A stretch of 64,000 bases of DNA from NCBI RefSeq assembly GCF_031583145.1, contig NZ_CP134050.1, positions 5,597,501-5,661,500 on the forward strand, in the 5' to 3' direction. Under the pieces are notes generated by a model. The model searched no databases, was not told where the DNA came from, and saw only the letters and a list, made by a program, of their open reading frames with translations. Below are positions 17,136 to 26,251 of the stretch, one piece after another (within the stretch, counting starts at the first letter, position 1; the number at the start of each line of letters is the position of its first letter). Made by a program: the position numbers and the translations under genes. The DNA is from Brevibacillus brevis. GTDB lineage: Bacteria > Bacillota > Bacilli > Brevibacillales > Brevibacillaceae.

Positions 17136-17498
17136 CTATTTTTGCGTCTTCCTTATCGCCCAATCAATGAGCCAGCCAAACAGGCTCATGAGGGCGGATG
17201 CTACGATGACGATCCCGATATTGTCCGGCCATGGGCCGACTTCGAAGCCGCGTATGAAAAAGGCGGTGAGTGAAAACGTAATGGCATTGATGACGAACCA
17301 GAACAGACCCAACGTCAAAATGGTCAGCGGCAGTGTGAAAAACGTCAGCACCGGGCGAATCAGCGAGTTGACGATACCCAGAATCAGGGCGGCCCATACC
17401 GCGATGCCATAGCTGGATACTTGAATGGACTGAAACCAGCTGCTGATCAGAAGCAAAGCCGCTGCATTCAACAGCAATTTGATTATCCACCGGATCAT
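17136..17498 (-). CDS. YvlD-type 4-TM 'phage holin' family membrane protein
   Basis: 120 aa with four hydrophobic helices and the conserved LGIVNSLIRPVLTFFTLPLTILTLG core split over helices 2-3. This family (PF04020 type) is named after holins but is common on bacterial chromosomes as YvlD; nothing phage-like surrounds it. Start ATG with GGGAGG five bases upstream. Function unknown. Confidence 0.85.
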   Translation of the reverse strand: MIRWIIKLLLNAAALLLISSWFQSIQVSSYGIAVWAALILGIVNSLIRPVLTFFTLPLTILTLGLFWFVINAITFSLTAFFIRGFEVGPWPDNIGIVIVASALMSLFGWLIDWAIRKTQK

Positions 17499-17532
17499 CC
17501 TTATCCTCCCTTCTCGTCACACGGGTCACCGA

Positions 17533-18186
17533 TTAGCGGATTCCCGCCACTTCTTCTTTCCAACGCTTAAAAAACTGAGCCATGAACCGATGCCGCTCCT
17601 CCGCAATCTGCCTGGCCGTTTTCGTAAACAGCTTTTCCCGGATCCTCTGCAGCTTCCACTCGTATTCCGCGAGCGGCGTATGCTGGCCGGGCTGGTCGGA
17701 TTGGATGGGCTGACCCAATACCCCGGAATAGGCAAAGGCGCGCGCAACCCCGATGGCACCGATGGAATCCAGCTTGTCGGCATCGAATAAAATCTGTTCC
17801 TCTAGTGTAACAGGCGGACGGTCCTTGCGAAAGCGATGGGCGAGGATGGCACGCTGTACCGATTCAATTACGTCGTCTGCACAGCCTACCTCCCGCAGAA
17901 GCACCCCGGACGCTCTGGCACTGATCTCTGCGTGGCACTCCCCCGTTCGCCTTTCCTCTGCCCTGCCGATATCGTGCAGCAGCGCGGCCAAGCCCAAGAC
18001 GTCCATGCTTGCTCCTTCTGCTCGCCCGATTCGCTCGCACATAGCCATCACCCGAAGGTTGTGCTGCCAGTCGTGCGCAGGGTCTTGCCCATCAAAACGC
18101 TCTCTCGCCACCTCGACCAGTCTCCCCGGCAATCGATCCAAGGCGGCTGCGAGATAGTCCGTTGTCGTCTCCTCTGCCATCTCCAA
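17533..18186 (-). CDS. HD-domain metal-dependent phosphohydrolase (YedJ/YpgQ-like)
   Basis: 217 aa. The HD superfamily metal site is clear: the first histidine in HDWQHNLRV, then LAALLHDIGRAEE and HAEISARAS, and FDADKLDSIGAIGVARAF further on. Relatives hydrolyse nucleotides, but the substrate here is unknown. The TTG at 18186 has GGAG at good spacing; the ATG at 18180 is the alternative start. It sits between uvrA and the YvlD-type gene. Confidence 0.82.
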   Translation of the reverse strand: MEMAEETTTDYLAAALDRLPGRLVEVARERFDGQDPAHDWQHNLRVMAMCERIGRAEGASMDVLGLAALLHDIGRAEERRTGECHAEISARASGVLLREVGCADDVIESVQRAILAHRFRKDRPPVTLEEQILFDADKLDSIGAIGVARAFAYSGVLGQPIQSDQPGQHTPLAEYEWKLQRIREKLFTKTARQIAEERHRFMAQFFKRWKEEVAGIR

Positions 18187-18259
18187 CCCACTCTCCCTTT
18201 ACGGCAAGAGGGGCGCTCTCCTTCGCTGAGAACGCCCTTCTGTGATCCCTTACTCATCC

Positions 18260-21127
18260 TTATTTGGAAACGAGCTGTTCCATTCTTGCCGCCGTACGCG
18301 CGCGATCGCGCTCCAGGATCGGCTTCAAGTATTCCCCGGTATACGAGCCTTCCATCTCCGCCACCTCTTCCGGCGAACCGGTGCCGATGATCTGGCCGCC
18401 ACGGGTACCGCCCTCCGGCCCCAGGTCGATGATGTAGTCGACCGTCTTGATGACGTCCAGATTGTGCTCGATCACCAAAACGGTTTCGCCGCTTTCCACC
18501 AAACGCTGGAGCACCTTGAGGAGGCGGTCGATGTCATCGGTATGCAGACCTGTGGTAGGCTCATCGAGAATGTACAAGGTCCTCCCCGTACTGCGACGGT
18601 ACAGCTCGGAAGCCAGCTTGACGCGCTGCGCTTCCCCGCCTGACAGCGTGGTCGCCGGCTGGCCCAGCTTCATATAGCCCAGTCCGACGTCGACGATCGT
18701 TTGCAGCTTGCGCTCGATTTTGGGCAGATTGCGGAAAAACTCCACCGCGTCCTCGATCGTCATGTCCAGCACGTCGGCGATGCTCTTGCCTTTGTATTTC
18801 ACATCGAGCGTCTCCCGATTGTAGCGCTTGCCATGGCACACTTCGCACGGCACGTAAACGTCCGGCAAAAAGTGCATTTCGATCTTGATGATCCCGTCGC
18901 CGCTGCACGCCTCGCAGCGTCCGCCCTTGACGTTGAAGCTGAACCGGCCCTTTTTGTAGCCGCGCACCTTGGCTTCGTTGGTAGAGGCGAACAGGTCGCG
19001 AATGTCGTCGAACACACCGGTGTACGTGGCCGGATTGGAACGCGGCGTTCGCCCGATCGGGGACTGGTCGATGTCGACGACCTTGTCCAAATGCTCCAGG
19101 CCCACGATGCGCCGGTGTTCGCCCGGCTTGACCTTCGCGCCGTTCAGATCGCGCGCCAGCGTCTTTTGCAGGATTTCATTGATCAAGGTACTTTTCCCCG
19201 AACCGGATACGCCCGTCACCGCCACAAACAGCCCGAGCGGTATCTTCGCGTTCACGTTTTTCAAGTTGTTTTCCTTGGCGCCCTCGATCTTGAGCCATTT
19301 GTCGTTCGGCTTGCGGCGCTCCATCGGCACCGGAATGAACTTGCGTCCGCTCAGGTACGCCCCCGTGAGCGATTTGGGGTCTTTCATGATTTCCTCCGGC
19401 GTGCCGGCCGCGATGACCTGGCCGCCGTGGATTCCCGCTCCCGGTCCGATGTCGATAATGTAGTCGCATGCGAGCATGGTGTCTTCGTCGTGCTCCACGA
19501 CAATGAGCGTATTGCCCAGCTTGGTCATATGCTCCAGCGTGCGGATGAGGCGGGCGTTGTCCCGCTGATGCAGCCCGATGCTCGGTTCGTCCAAGATGTA
19601 CAGGACGCCCATCAGACTGGAGCCGATCTGCGTCGCCAGGCGAATCCGCTGCGCTTCTCCACCGGACAAGGTCCCGGCAGCTCGGCTCAGCGTCAGATAG
19701 TCGAGTCCGACATCGATCAAAAAGTTGAGACGCGCCTTGATTTCCTTGACGATCAGGTTGGCGATCTTCTCTTCCCGCTCGGTCAATTCCAATCCGTCCA
19801 CAAATTGATGGGCGTCCAGAATCGACAGATTGGTCAGCTCGGAAATGCTCCGTTGGCCGACCTTGACGGCCAGGCTCTCCTGGCGCAGACGATGGCCCTT
19901 GCAGACCGGACACGGCTTCTGGCTCATGAATCCTTCGATTTGCTCACGAATGTACTCCGAGCTTGTTTCGAGATGGCGCCGTTGCAGATTCGGAATGACC
20001 CCTTCAAAGGGGACGACCGCTTCCCGCACTTGGCCGAACTCGTTTTCGTAGCGAAACTCGATCTTTTCTCCGTTGCTGCCGTACATCAAGATCTGCCGCT
20101 GATCCTCGGGAAGCTCTTCGTACGGAACGTCCATGCGGATCCCAAAATGGCGGCATGCGGACTCCAGCAGCTGCTGATAATACGTGGAGGACTTGGGCTC
20201 CCAAGCCCCGATCGCGCCGTCGTGCAGCGTCTTGGTCACGTCAGGCACGACCATATCCGGGTCTACCTCCAGCTTGACGCCCAATCCGTCGCACTCAGGG
20301 CAGGCGCCAAACGGACTGTTAAAGGAGAAGATCCGCGGCTCCAGCTCCCCGATGGAAAAGCCGCAGATCGGGCAGGCGTGCTTCTCGCTGAAGAGCAGCT
20401 CCTCCTGCTCCATCACATCGACGATCACTTTGCCGTCGGCCAGGCGCAGCGCAGTCTCCAAAGAGTCGGCCAGTCGGGGCTGCACCTCCGGCTTGATGAC
20501 GACGCGGTCCACGACCACTTCGATGTTGTGCTTCTTGTTTTTCTCCAGCTTGATGTCTTCAGACAGGTCGCGGATTTCTCCGTTGACGCGCACGCGCACA
20601 AACCCTTGCTTGCGGATGTCCTCCAACAGCTTGACGTGCTCGCCCTTGCGCCCCTGTACCATCGGCGCGAGAATTTGCATGCGGGTGCGCTCCGGATATT
20701 CCATTAGGCGGTCGACCATTTGCTCCACCGTCTGGGACTGGATCTCGATCCCGTGCTCCGGACAGATCGCCCGACCTACGCGGGCGTACAGAAGCCGCAA
20801 GTAATCGTAAATTTCCGTGACGGTCCCCACTGTGGAGCGAGGGTTGCGGCTCGTCGTCTTCTGGTCGATGGAAATGGCCGGAGAAAGCCCCTCGATGGAG
20901 TCGACGTCCGGCTTGTCCATTTGCCCGAGAAACTGCCGGGCGTAGGCGGACAGGGACTCGACGTAGCGGCGCTGCCCTTCTGCGTAGATCGTATCAAAGG
21001 CGAGGGAGGATTTTCCCGAGCCGGACAAACCCGTGAGCACCACGAATTTGTCCCTCGGAATCACCACGTCGATATTTTTCAGGTTATGGGCGCGGGCACC
21101 CTTTACCACAATATGTTCCAAAGGCAT
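18260..21127 (-). CDS. uvrA: excinuclease ABC subunit A
   Basis: 955 aa, full length. UvrA is the damage-recognition ATPase of nucleotide excision repair and loads UvrB on DNA. Two ABC modules are visible (Walker A GLSGSGKSSL and GVSGSGKSTL; signatures LSGGEAQRIRLA and LSGGEAQRVKLA) with zinc-binding CPICG...CPEC and CEACSGDG...CEVCHG clusters. Preceded by AAGGAGAG. It lies 14 bp after uvrB and shares its LexA-controlled promoter. Confidence 0.98.
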   Translation of the reverse strand: MPLEHIVVKGARAHNLKNIDVVIPRDKFVVLTGLSGSGKSSLAFDTIYAEGQRRYVESLSAYARQFLGQMDKPDVDSIEGLSPAISIDQKTTSRNPRSTVGTVTEIYDYLRLLYARVGRAICPEHGIEIQSQTVEQMVDRLMEYPERTRMQILAPMVQGRKGEHVKLLEDIRKQGFVRVRVNGEIRDLSEDIKLEKNKKHNIEVVVDRVVIKPEVQPRLADSLETALRLADGKVIVDVMEQEELLFSEKHACPICGFSIGELEPRIFSFNSPFGACPECDGLGVKLEVDPDMVVPDVTKTLHDGAIGAWEPKSSTYYQQLLESACRHFGIRMDVPYEELPEDQRQILMYGSNGEKIEFRYENEFGQVREAVVPFEGVIPNLQRRHLETSSEYIREQIEGFMSQKPCPVCKGHRLRQESLAVKVGQRSISELTNLSILDAHQFVDGLELTEREEKIANLIVKEIKARLNFLIDVGLDYLTLSRAAGTLSGGEAQRIRLATQIGSSLMGVLYILDEPSIGLHQRDNARLIRTLEHMTKLGNTLIVVEHDEDTMLACDYIIDIGPGAGIHGGQVIAAGTPEEIMKDPKSLTGAYLSGRKFIPVPMERRKPNDKWLKIEGAKENNLKNVNAKIPLGLFVAVTGVSGSGKSTLINEILQKTLARDLNGAKVKPGEHRRIVGLEHLDKVVDIDQSPIGRTPRSNPATYTGVFDDIRDLFASTNEAKVRGYKKGRFSFNVKGGRCEACSGDGIIKIEMHFLPDVYVPCEVCHGKRYNRETLDVKYKGKSIADVLDMTIEDAVEFFRNLPKIERKLQTIVDVGLGYMKLGQPATTLSGGEAQRVKLASELYRRSTGRTLYILDEPTTGLHTDDIDRLLKVLQRLVESGETVLVIEHNLDVIKTVDYIIDLGPEGGTRGGQIIGTGSPEEVAEMEGSYTGEYLKPILERDRARTAARMEQLVSK

Positions 21128-21141
21128 GAAAAAATCTCTCC

Positions 21142-23130
21142 TTAGAGTTCGGCCTTCAGCTCCAGAATCAAATCGCGCAATTCCGCCGCACGTTCGAACA
21201 AGAGATTGCGGGCCGCTTCTTTCATTTCTTCTTCCATTCGTGCAATGACTACCAGGCGATCTTTCTTCGGCATCTTTTTGAAATCTTCATGCGGCAGGTA
21301 ATCGGCTTTTTCCTCCGCCACCTTGGTCGCCTCGATCACATCGCGGACCGCTTTCTTCACCGTTTGCGGCGTGATTCCATGAGCTTCGTTGTAAGCCATC
21401 TGGATGGAACGCCTCCGCTCCGTCTCCTGGATGGCCGCTTTCATCGAATCGGTCATCTTGTCGGCGTACATGATGACGCGGCCCTCGGCGTTGCGCGCCG
21501 CCCGTCCAATCGTCTGGATCATTGAGCGCTCGTTGCGCAGGAAGCCTTCCTTGTCCGCGTCGAGGATTGCTACCAGCGACACTTCCGGAAGGTCGAGACC
21601 TTCCCGCAGCAGGTTGATTCCGATCAGGACGTCAAACTCGCCGAGACGCAAGGAGCGCAGGATTTGCATGCGCTCGATCGTCTTGATGTCCGAGTGGAGG
21701 TACCGTACCTTGATCCCCACTTCCTTCAGGTAGTCGGTCAAGTCCTCCGCCATCTTCTTCGTCAAGGTCGTGATCAGCACGCGTTCGTCTTTCGCGATGG
21801 TCGCCTGGATCTCGCCGATGAGGTCGTCAATCTGTCCCTTGATCGGACGCACCGTGACGATCGGATCGACCAGACCGGTCGGCCGAATGACCTGCTGCAC
21901 CACTTCCGGGCAGTGCTCCAGCTCGTACTGACCTGGCGTCGCGGATATATAGATAGCTTGGTTGACTTTTTTCTCGAACTCAGCAAAGGTGAGCGGCCGG
22001 TTGTCCTTCGCAGAAGGCAGACGGAATCCGTGCTCCACCAGAACGTCTTTGCGTGCCCGGTCGCCGTTGTACATCGCCCGCACCTGCGGCAGCGTCATAT
22101 GGGACTCATCCATCAGGAGAAGGAAGTCGTCCGGAAAGTAATCGAACAGCGTATACGGCGGATGCCCTGCCGGCAAGCCGGTCAAGTGGCGGGAGTAGTT
22201 CTCGATCCCGGAGCAAAAGCCCATCTCCATCATCATTTCAATGTCGTAGCGGGTGCGCTGCTCCAGCCTCTGCGCTTCCAGCAGCTTGCCTGCACCGCGA
22301 AGCTCGGCCAGCCTCTCTTCCAGCTCCGCCTCGATGCTTTTGACAGCCAGCTTCATTTTTTCCTCGCGCGTCACGTAGTGGGAAGCCGGGAAAATCGCGA
22401 CGTGATCGCGCTGGCCCAGGATTTCTCCGGTCAGCACGTCAATGGAAGTGATCCGCTCGATTTCGTCGCCGAAAAACTCCACGCGAATGGCCTGCTCGCT
22501 CTGCGAAGCCGGAAAGATCTCTACCACGTCGCCGCGCACACGGAAAGTACCGCGGGTGAAGTTGATGTCGTTGCGCGTGTACTGGATGTCCACCAGACGG
22601 TGCAGGATCTCGTCCCGGCTTTTCTCCATGCCTACGCGTAGGGACAGGAGCAGCTCCCGGTACTCCTCGGGTGAACCCAAGCCGTAAATGCACGAGACAG
22701 ATGCCACGATGATGACGTCGCGTCTCTCGAACAGCGCGCTGGTCGCCGAGTGGCGCAGCTTGTCGATCTCGTCGTTGATGCTGGAGTCTTTTTCAATAAA
22801 CGTATCCGACTGGGGAATGTATGCTTCTGGTTGATAGTAATCGTAGTAGCTGACGAAGTATTCCACGGCATTGTTCGGAAAAAACTCCTTGAATTCCGCG
22901 CATAGCTGAGCCGCCAGCGTCTTGTTGTGGGCCATGACCAAAGTCGGCTTGTTTACCTGCGCGATCACCTGGGCGGCAGTAAACGTCTTCCCCGTACCTG
23001 TCGCTCCCAGGAGGGTCTGGTGCCGCTTGCCCGCCTGGATCCCAGCCACCAGTTCAGCGATGGCAGTCGGCTGGTCACCGGAAGGCTGATACTCCGATAC
23101 CAATTCAAAACGCTCCATTCCCTCGTTCAT
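21142..23130 (-). CDS. uvrB: excinuclease ABC subunit B
   Basis: 662 aa. A damage-verifying helicase-like ATPase: Walker A GATGTGKTFTAAQV, DNA-clamping beta-hairpin YYDYYQPEAYIPQSDTFIEK, helicase motif DESHMTLPQ, motif VI QTIGRAARN, and the C-terminal UVR motif that binds UvrC. The start could also be the ATG four codons later (MERFEL). First gene of the SOS-regulated uvrBA operon. Confidence 0.98.
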   Translation of the reverse strand: MNEGMERFELVSEYQPSGDQPTAIAELVAGIQAGKRHQTLLGATGTGKTFTAAQVIAQVNKPTLVMAHNKTLAAQLCAEFKEFFPNNAVEYFVSYYDYYQPEAYIPQSDTFIEKDSSINDEIDKLRHSATSALFERRDVIIVASVSCIYGLGSPEEYRELLLSLRVGMEKSRDEILHRLVDIQYTRNDINFTRGTFRVRGDVVEIFPASQSEQAIRVEFFGDEIERITSIDVLTGEILGQRDHVAIFPASHYVTREEKMKLAVKSIEAELEERLAELRGAGKLLEAQRLEQRTRYDIEMMMEMGFCSGIENYSRHLTGLPAGHPPYTLFDYFPDDFLLLMDESHMTLPQVRAMYNGDRARKDVLVEHGFRLPSAKDNRPLTFAEFEKKVNQAIYISATPGQYELEHCPEVVQQVIRPTGLVDPIVTVRPIKGQIDDLIGEIQATIAKDERVLITTLTKKMAEDLTDYLKEVGIKVRYLHSDIKTIERMQILRSLRLGEFDVLIGINLLREGLDLPEVSLVAILDADKEGFLRNERSMIQTIGRAARNAEGRVIMYADKMTDSMKAAIQETERRRSIQMAYNEAHGITPQTVKKAVRDVIEATKVAEEKADYLPHEDFKKMPKKDRLVVIARMEEEMKEAARNLLFERAAELRDLILELKAEL

Positions 23131-23160
23131 CTCCTCATTGCCTAACGATTTCTATTTTCC

Positions 23161-23169
23161 ATTATAACA
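23161..23169 (-). promoter_or_regulatory. extended -10 promoter of uvrBA
   Basis: Minus-strand TGTTATAAT combines a TG extension with a perfect TATAAT, about 30 bp from the uvrB start. There is no good -35, as expected for an extended -10. The LexA box lies 28 bp upstream of it. Confidence 0.65.
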
Positions 23170-23196
23170 CATTCCGTACAAAAATAAGCCGAAATT

Positions 23197-23210
23197 CGAA
23201 CAAATGTTTG
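23197..23210. promoter_or_regulatory. LexA (SOS) box
   Basis: CGAACAAATGTTTG matches the Gram-positive LexA consensus CGAACRNRYGTTYG at every position. It lies in the divergent region between uvrB and the FlgD-like gene, on the uvrB promoter side. uvrBA is a classical SOS operon. Confidence 0.9.
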
Positions 23211-23297
23211 TCTTTAGCACACTCTCCCATTTTCCGATACTGATAATGGAAGTACATGCCCGCACGGATAAGACCCGTACAATGAGGGAGGAGCACC

Positions 23298-24194
23298 ATG
23301 TCTGACGCCAACACACAGGTTAGCAACCGTTCGAATATACCATCCTATCTCAGCTACAAAGGCAAGAAGGAGTTTTCCACCGAACTGGACAACGATGCCT
23401 TCATGAAGCTGCTCCTCGAGCAGCTGAAGAATCAGGATCCGATGTCTCCGATGGATAACTCCCAGTTTATTCAGCAGTCCAGCATGATGACCATGGTCGA
23501 AAAGATGACCAAGATGGCCTCGCTGATGGAACAGTCCAACAACAGCATGCTGACGCTGGAAAAATACGAGGCGCTGGTCGGACGTTCCGCGAAGTACGAA
23601 CTGACAACTACCGATGACATCACGGGAGAGACTACGACCGTGACCAAGAAAGGCATCATTCAGTCCGTCTTCATGGACAACAGCAAACTCTACTTCCGCA
23701 TGGCCGATGAACCCAATCCGATTCCGCTGGCGAATGTAAAAGGACTGGAATCGCAAGGCATGACAGGAAATGCCCTGGACAGCAGCCTCAAGTATATGGA
23801 CATGATCGGCAACCAAATTTCGTACAAGACACCTGCCAGCGACTCTTCGGTCGGCGATGTCAGCAACGCCGTCATCACAGGGTTTACCATGAAAGACGGC
23901 ACCGCCCAGTTCCAGCTGGACAACGGCTCTACCGTCAAGCTGGATCAGATCGTGGGCATGACCGTCAAGCCGGACAACCAGGCGATGAGCAATTCGCTGC
24001 AATACGCCCAGATGATCGGCTTTACCGTCACGTACAACGACTCCCAGACCAATGCGGACGGCACGACCGCCGGCACCAGCCAGACCGGCGTGATCCAGGC
24101 GGTCAGCATGAAAAACGGTCTTGTGGAGTTCGTCCTGGAGGATGGCAAGAAAGTGTCGCTGAACCAAATCACCGGATATGAGGCAAAGGCGTAA
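23298..24194 (+). CDS. FlgD-like flagellar hook-capping protein with three C-terminal repeats
   Basis: 298 aa. Residues 33-58 carry the FlgD N-terminal signature (FMKLLLEQLKNQDPMSPMDN), the export/hook-assembly region. The C-terminal part is three diverged copies of one module: residues 87-150, 164-221 and 234-294, each opening Y-x-x-(L/M)-(V/I)-G and closing with Gly-(I/V)-I followed later by V-x-L-x-x-(I/V)-x-G. Canonical Bacillus FlgD is about half this size. No other hook gene is adjacent. The ribosome-binding site is GAGGGAGGAG. It could be the only FlgD or a paralogue; the window does not say. Confidence 0.75.
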   Translation: MSDANTQVSNRSNIPSYLSYKGKKEFSTELDNDAFMKLLLEQLKNQDPMSPMDNSQFIQQSSMMTMVEKMTKMASLMEQSNNSMLTLEKYEALVGRSAKYELTTTDDITGETTTVTKKGIIQSVFMDNSKLYFRMADEPNPIPLANVKGLESQGMTGNALDSSLKYMDMIGNQISYKTPASDSSVGDVSNAVITGFTMKDGTAQFQLDNGSTVKLDQIVGMTVKPDNQAMSNSLQYAQMIGFTVTYNDSQTNADGTTAGTSQTGVIQAVSMKNGLVEFVLEDGKKVSLNQITGYEAKA

Positions 24195-24300
24195 CGGCCA
24201 TTAGAAAACCTGGCTACGCCATGCCTTTTGGCGAAGCCTCGGTACCCAAAGGGCACAAGTCTTGCTATCTCACTGTGTTCGAAGTCTCGCTATGTTGCCC
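24195..24300 (+). other. possible structured 3' region after flgD-like gene
   Basis: After the stop codon, GGCTACGCC and GGCGAAGCC can pair around a loop containing GCCTTTT. Twenty bases later AAAGGGC is complementary to that loop (with one G-U pair), so a pseudoknot is possible. This is base-pairing by eye only; it resembles no riboswitch class I know. Confidence 0.25.
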
Positions 24301-24342
24301 TTATCCTGGATAGGAATTTTATAAATTCCTGTCTGTAAAATG

Positions 24343-24382
24343 AAAATCCGCGCTTTCCCCCATGGAGGAGCGCGGATTTTTC
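24343..24382 (+). terminator. bidirectional terminator
   Basis: Stem AAAATCCGCGCT/AGCGCGGATTTT with a 14-base loop; T runs on both sides serve the FlgD-like gene and the opposing YcdB-like gene. Confidence 0.85.
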
Positions 24383-24396
24383 CGTTGTCCCGACTC

Positions 24397-26091
24397 TTAT
24401 TCGCTTGCGATGACTTTTCCCGTCACAGCATCTACCTGAACAGTGAGATCCACCTTGCTCTCGCCGCCGCAGAAGCAATGGGCTTCTGACTGCCGGAAAG
24501 AAAGGTCGTAGCCCAGCTTCCAGGTGATTTCTCCCGTCTGTGGATCAGTCTGATGAATGTAGGTCAGCTCCAGCGGATACGCCTGCAGCAGGCGATCGAC
24601 GGCAGCCTGCTCCGTCAGCGCCTTCGCTTTGGCCGGTGCGATCACTTCTGCCGGACGATTGACAACGATCTCTTTCACTTTTCCCGTAGAGGAGTCCACC
24701 TGGATGGTGTACATGCCTTGCTCGGCGGTGTGGTCTTCCTGATAAACGGGAATGCCATCGATCATCGGATCTGCTGTGTAGAGGGTAAAATTCTCATCCC
24801 CTGCATCGTGAATGCGCATTTGACTCGATCCAGTCGGGAGCAGACGCTTGAGCACCGCCTCTGCCGATTGCCAGTCTCTTTTCTTGTCAGTCTTCAGACG
24901 GCTGTTCACTCCGTCGCTCATGACAAGCCGGAGCAGTTGGCCTGTCTTGGCGTCCGCCTCCACCAGTACGTGCAGACGCTCCGCCGGCTTTACTCCGGAA
25001 GGAATTTGACCGATCTGATAGCGCTTGTCTTGATCGGACGTCCCCTCTTCGAAGTACCCCCAGATGAAGAAGCGTCGCTCCTGTCCGTTTTCGTAGGTCT
25101 CCGTGAATGTCCCGAGCGGCAGCGTATTGGGCTCTACCCGCAGCAGCTTCCTCACGACATCCTTTGCCTGATCCGCGGATTGGACGATCCACTTTTCACC
25201 GGTTCCGTTTATCGAAACACTCTGGGCTTGCAGCTTTTGTTGTGAAGAGGCCAACCGCTTTCCGCTAAACGCATCAAGCGCGCTTCCCGTATGCGGCGCC
25301 CTGATGATCCCGTCCTTGACGACGTACGTCAGTTTCGCTTGTACCGACCCGTTCCCATCATATTGGCTGGGGAGCAGATAGATGAGCTCCAAGGGATGGC
25401 TTTCTTTATATTTGGCAATCGCCTGCCCTGCCGAGATGACACGCTGCGGCGAAGGTAGCCCTGTCTGGCTGACTTTTTCGTAAAGCCTGCCGTCAAACGT
25501 GCGAAACGCAATGATTCTGCCCTTCCCGTCCAGCGTGACGAAAGCGTCGTATGCATCATCCAGCGCGATGTTGTTCAGCTTTCTGACCAGCCGCACAGTC
25601 GTCTGGCCTTGTTCGCGCGTCACCTCTCTCGGCTGATACGCGTTGCCGACCGGGAGCAGACTCGCGACAAAGGACGACGCCTTTGCTTTTGCCTGTTGAT
25701 CGGTTATTTCCGCCGGCTTCTGCGCCGTTTGGGGCTGCAGGTCGAGGATAAGCAGATTGCCCGTCGCTGCGTCGAAAACGGCCCGATCTTTGGCCGTCTC
25801 CGCTTCGGCAGCAGATGGGGCAAACGTCACACTCACACCGCTGACTCCCGGTCCGTCCACTTCTCCGCCGTAGACGACATAGCGATTGGACAGCTCCGGG
25901 ATCGCCCGGACCAATTGCTGCACGCCTTTCGTTACCTGCACGGGCACAGGCACGACGACTCTCGCCAGCATCCCCTCGTCATAGCTGGCGGCACTTGCTC
26001 CGTTCATGGCCGGGATCGGCGCGGTGTACAGACTCACAGCGGCCAGCGCCCCCGCAAGCGCACACAAGACAGGTTTGCGTTTCATTCCCAC
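24397..26091 (-). CDS. secreted YcdB/PepSY-domain protein
   Basis: 564 aa. A signal peptide (residues 1-35) is followed by repeated YcdB/PepSY-type units; recurring phrases such as DAATGNLL, DAFSGKRLAS, DAKTGQLLRL, DSSTGKVKEI and DPQTGEITW mark the turns of each unit. The C-terminal unit has a Cys-containing AHCFCGGES segment. Related proteins are thought to inhibit secreted proteases or to bind the cell envelope, but no function can be assigned here. GTG at 26091 follows AGGGGAG by 12 bases; ATG 26085 is the alternative start. Single gene. Confidence 0.72.
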   Translation of the reverse strand: MGMKRKPVLCALAGALAAVSLYTAPIPAMNGASAASYDEGMLARVVVPVPVQVTKGVQQLVRAIPELSNRYVVYGGEVDGPGVSGVSVTFAPSAAEAETAKDRAVFDAATGNLLILDLQPQTAQKPAEITDQQAKAKASSFVASLLPVGNAYQPREVTREQGQTTVRLVRKLNNIALDDAYDAFVTLDGKGRIIAFRTFDGRLYEKVSQTGLPSPQRVISAGQAIAKYKESHPLELIYLLPSQYDGNGSVQAKLTYVVKDGIIRAPHTGSALDAFSGKRLASSQQKLQAQSVSINGTGEKWIVQSADQAKDVVRKLLRVEPNTLPLGTFTETYENGQERRFFIWGYFEEGTSDQDKRYQIGQIPSGVKPAERLHVLVEADAKTGQLLRLVMSDGVNSRLKTDKKRDWQSAEAVLKRLLPTGSSQMRIHDAGDENFTLYTADPMIDGIPVYQEDHTAEQGMYTIQVDSSTGKVKEIVVNRPAEVIAPAKAKALTEQAAVDRLLQAYPLELTYIHQTDPQTGEITWKLGYDLSFRQSEAHCFCGGESKVDLTVQVDAVTGKVIASE

Positions 26092-26251
26092 GATGTTTGT
26101 TCACTCCCCTAATTTTCCATCATAGGTTGAGACGCACTGCCGGCCAAATTGTTTCTGAATCCATCCGGCATTCTGAAAAAGAATTTCTTCACTTCCAACA
26201 TCAAAAGGGAGTGAGACACGTGCCATCCCGACGCGGATCCCACTCCCTTGC

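Noticed and set aside
17136..17498. Prophage remnant suggested by a 'holin' family name
   Set aside because: The family is a common chromosomal membrane protein (YvlD) and no phage gene is near.
18701..20707. 668-codon plus-strand frame opposite uvrA
   Set aside because: Antisense of uvrA, which has all ABC and zinc motifs.
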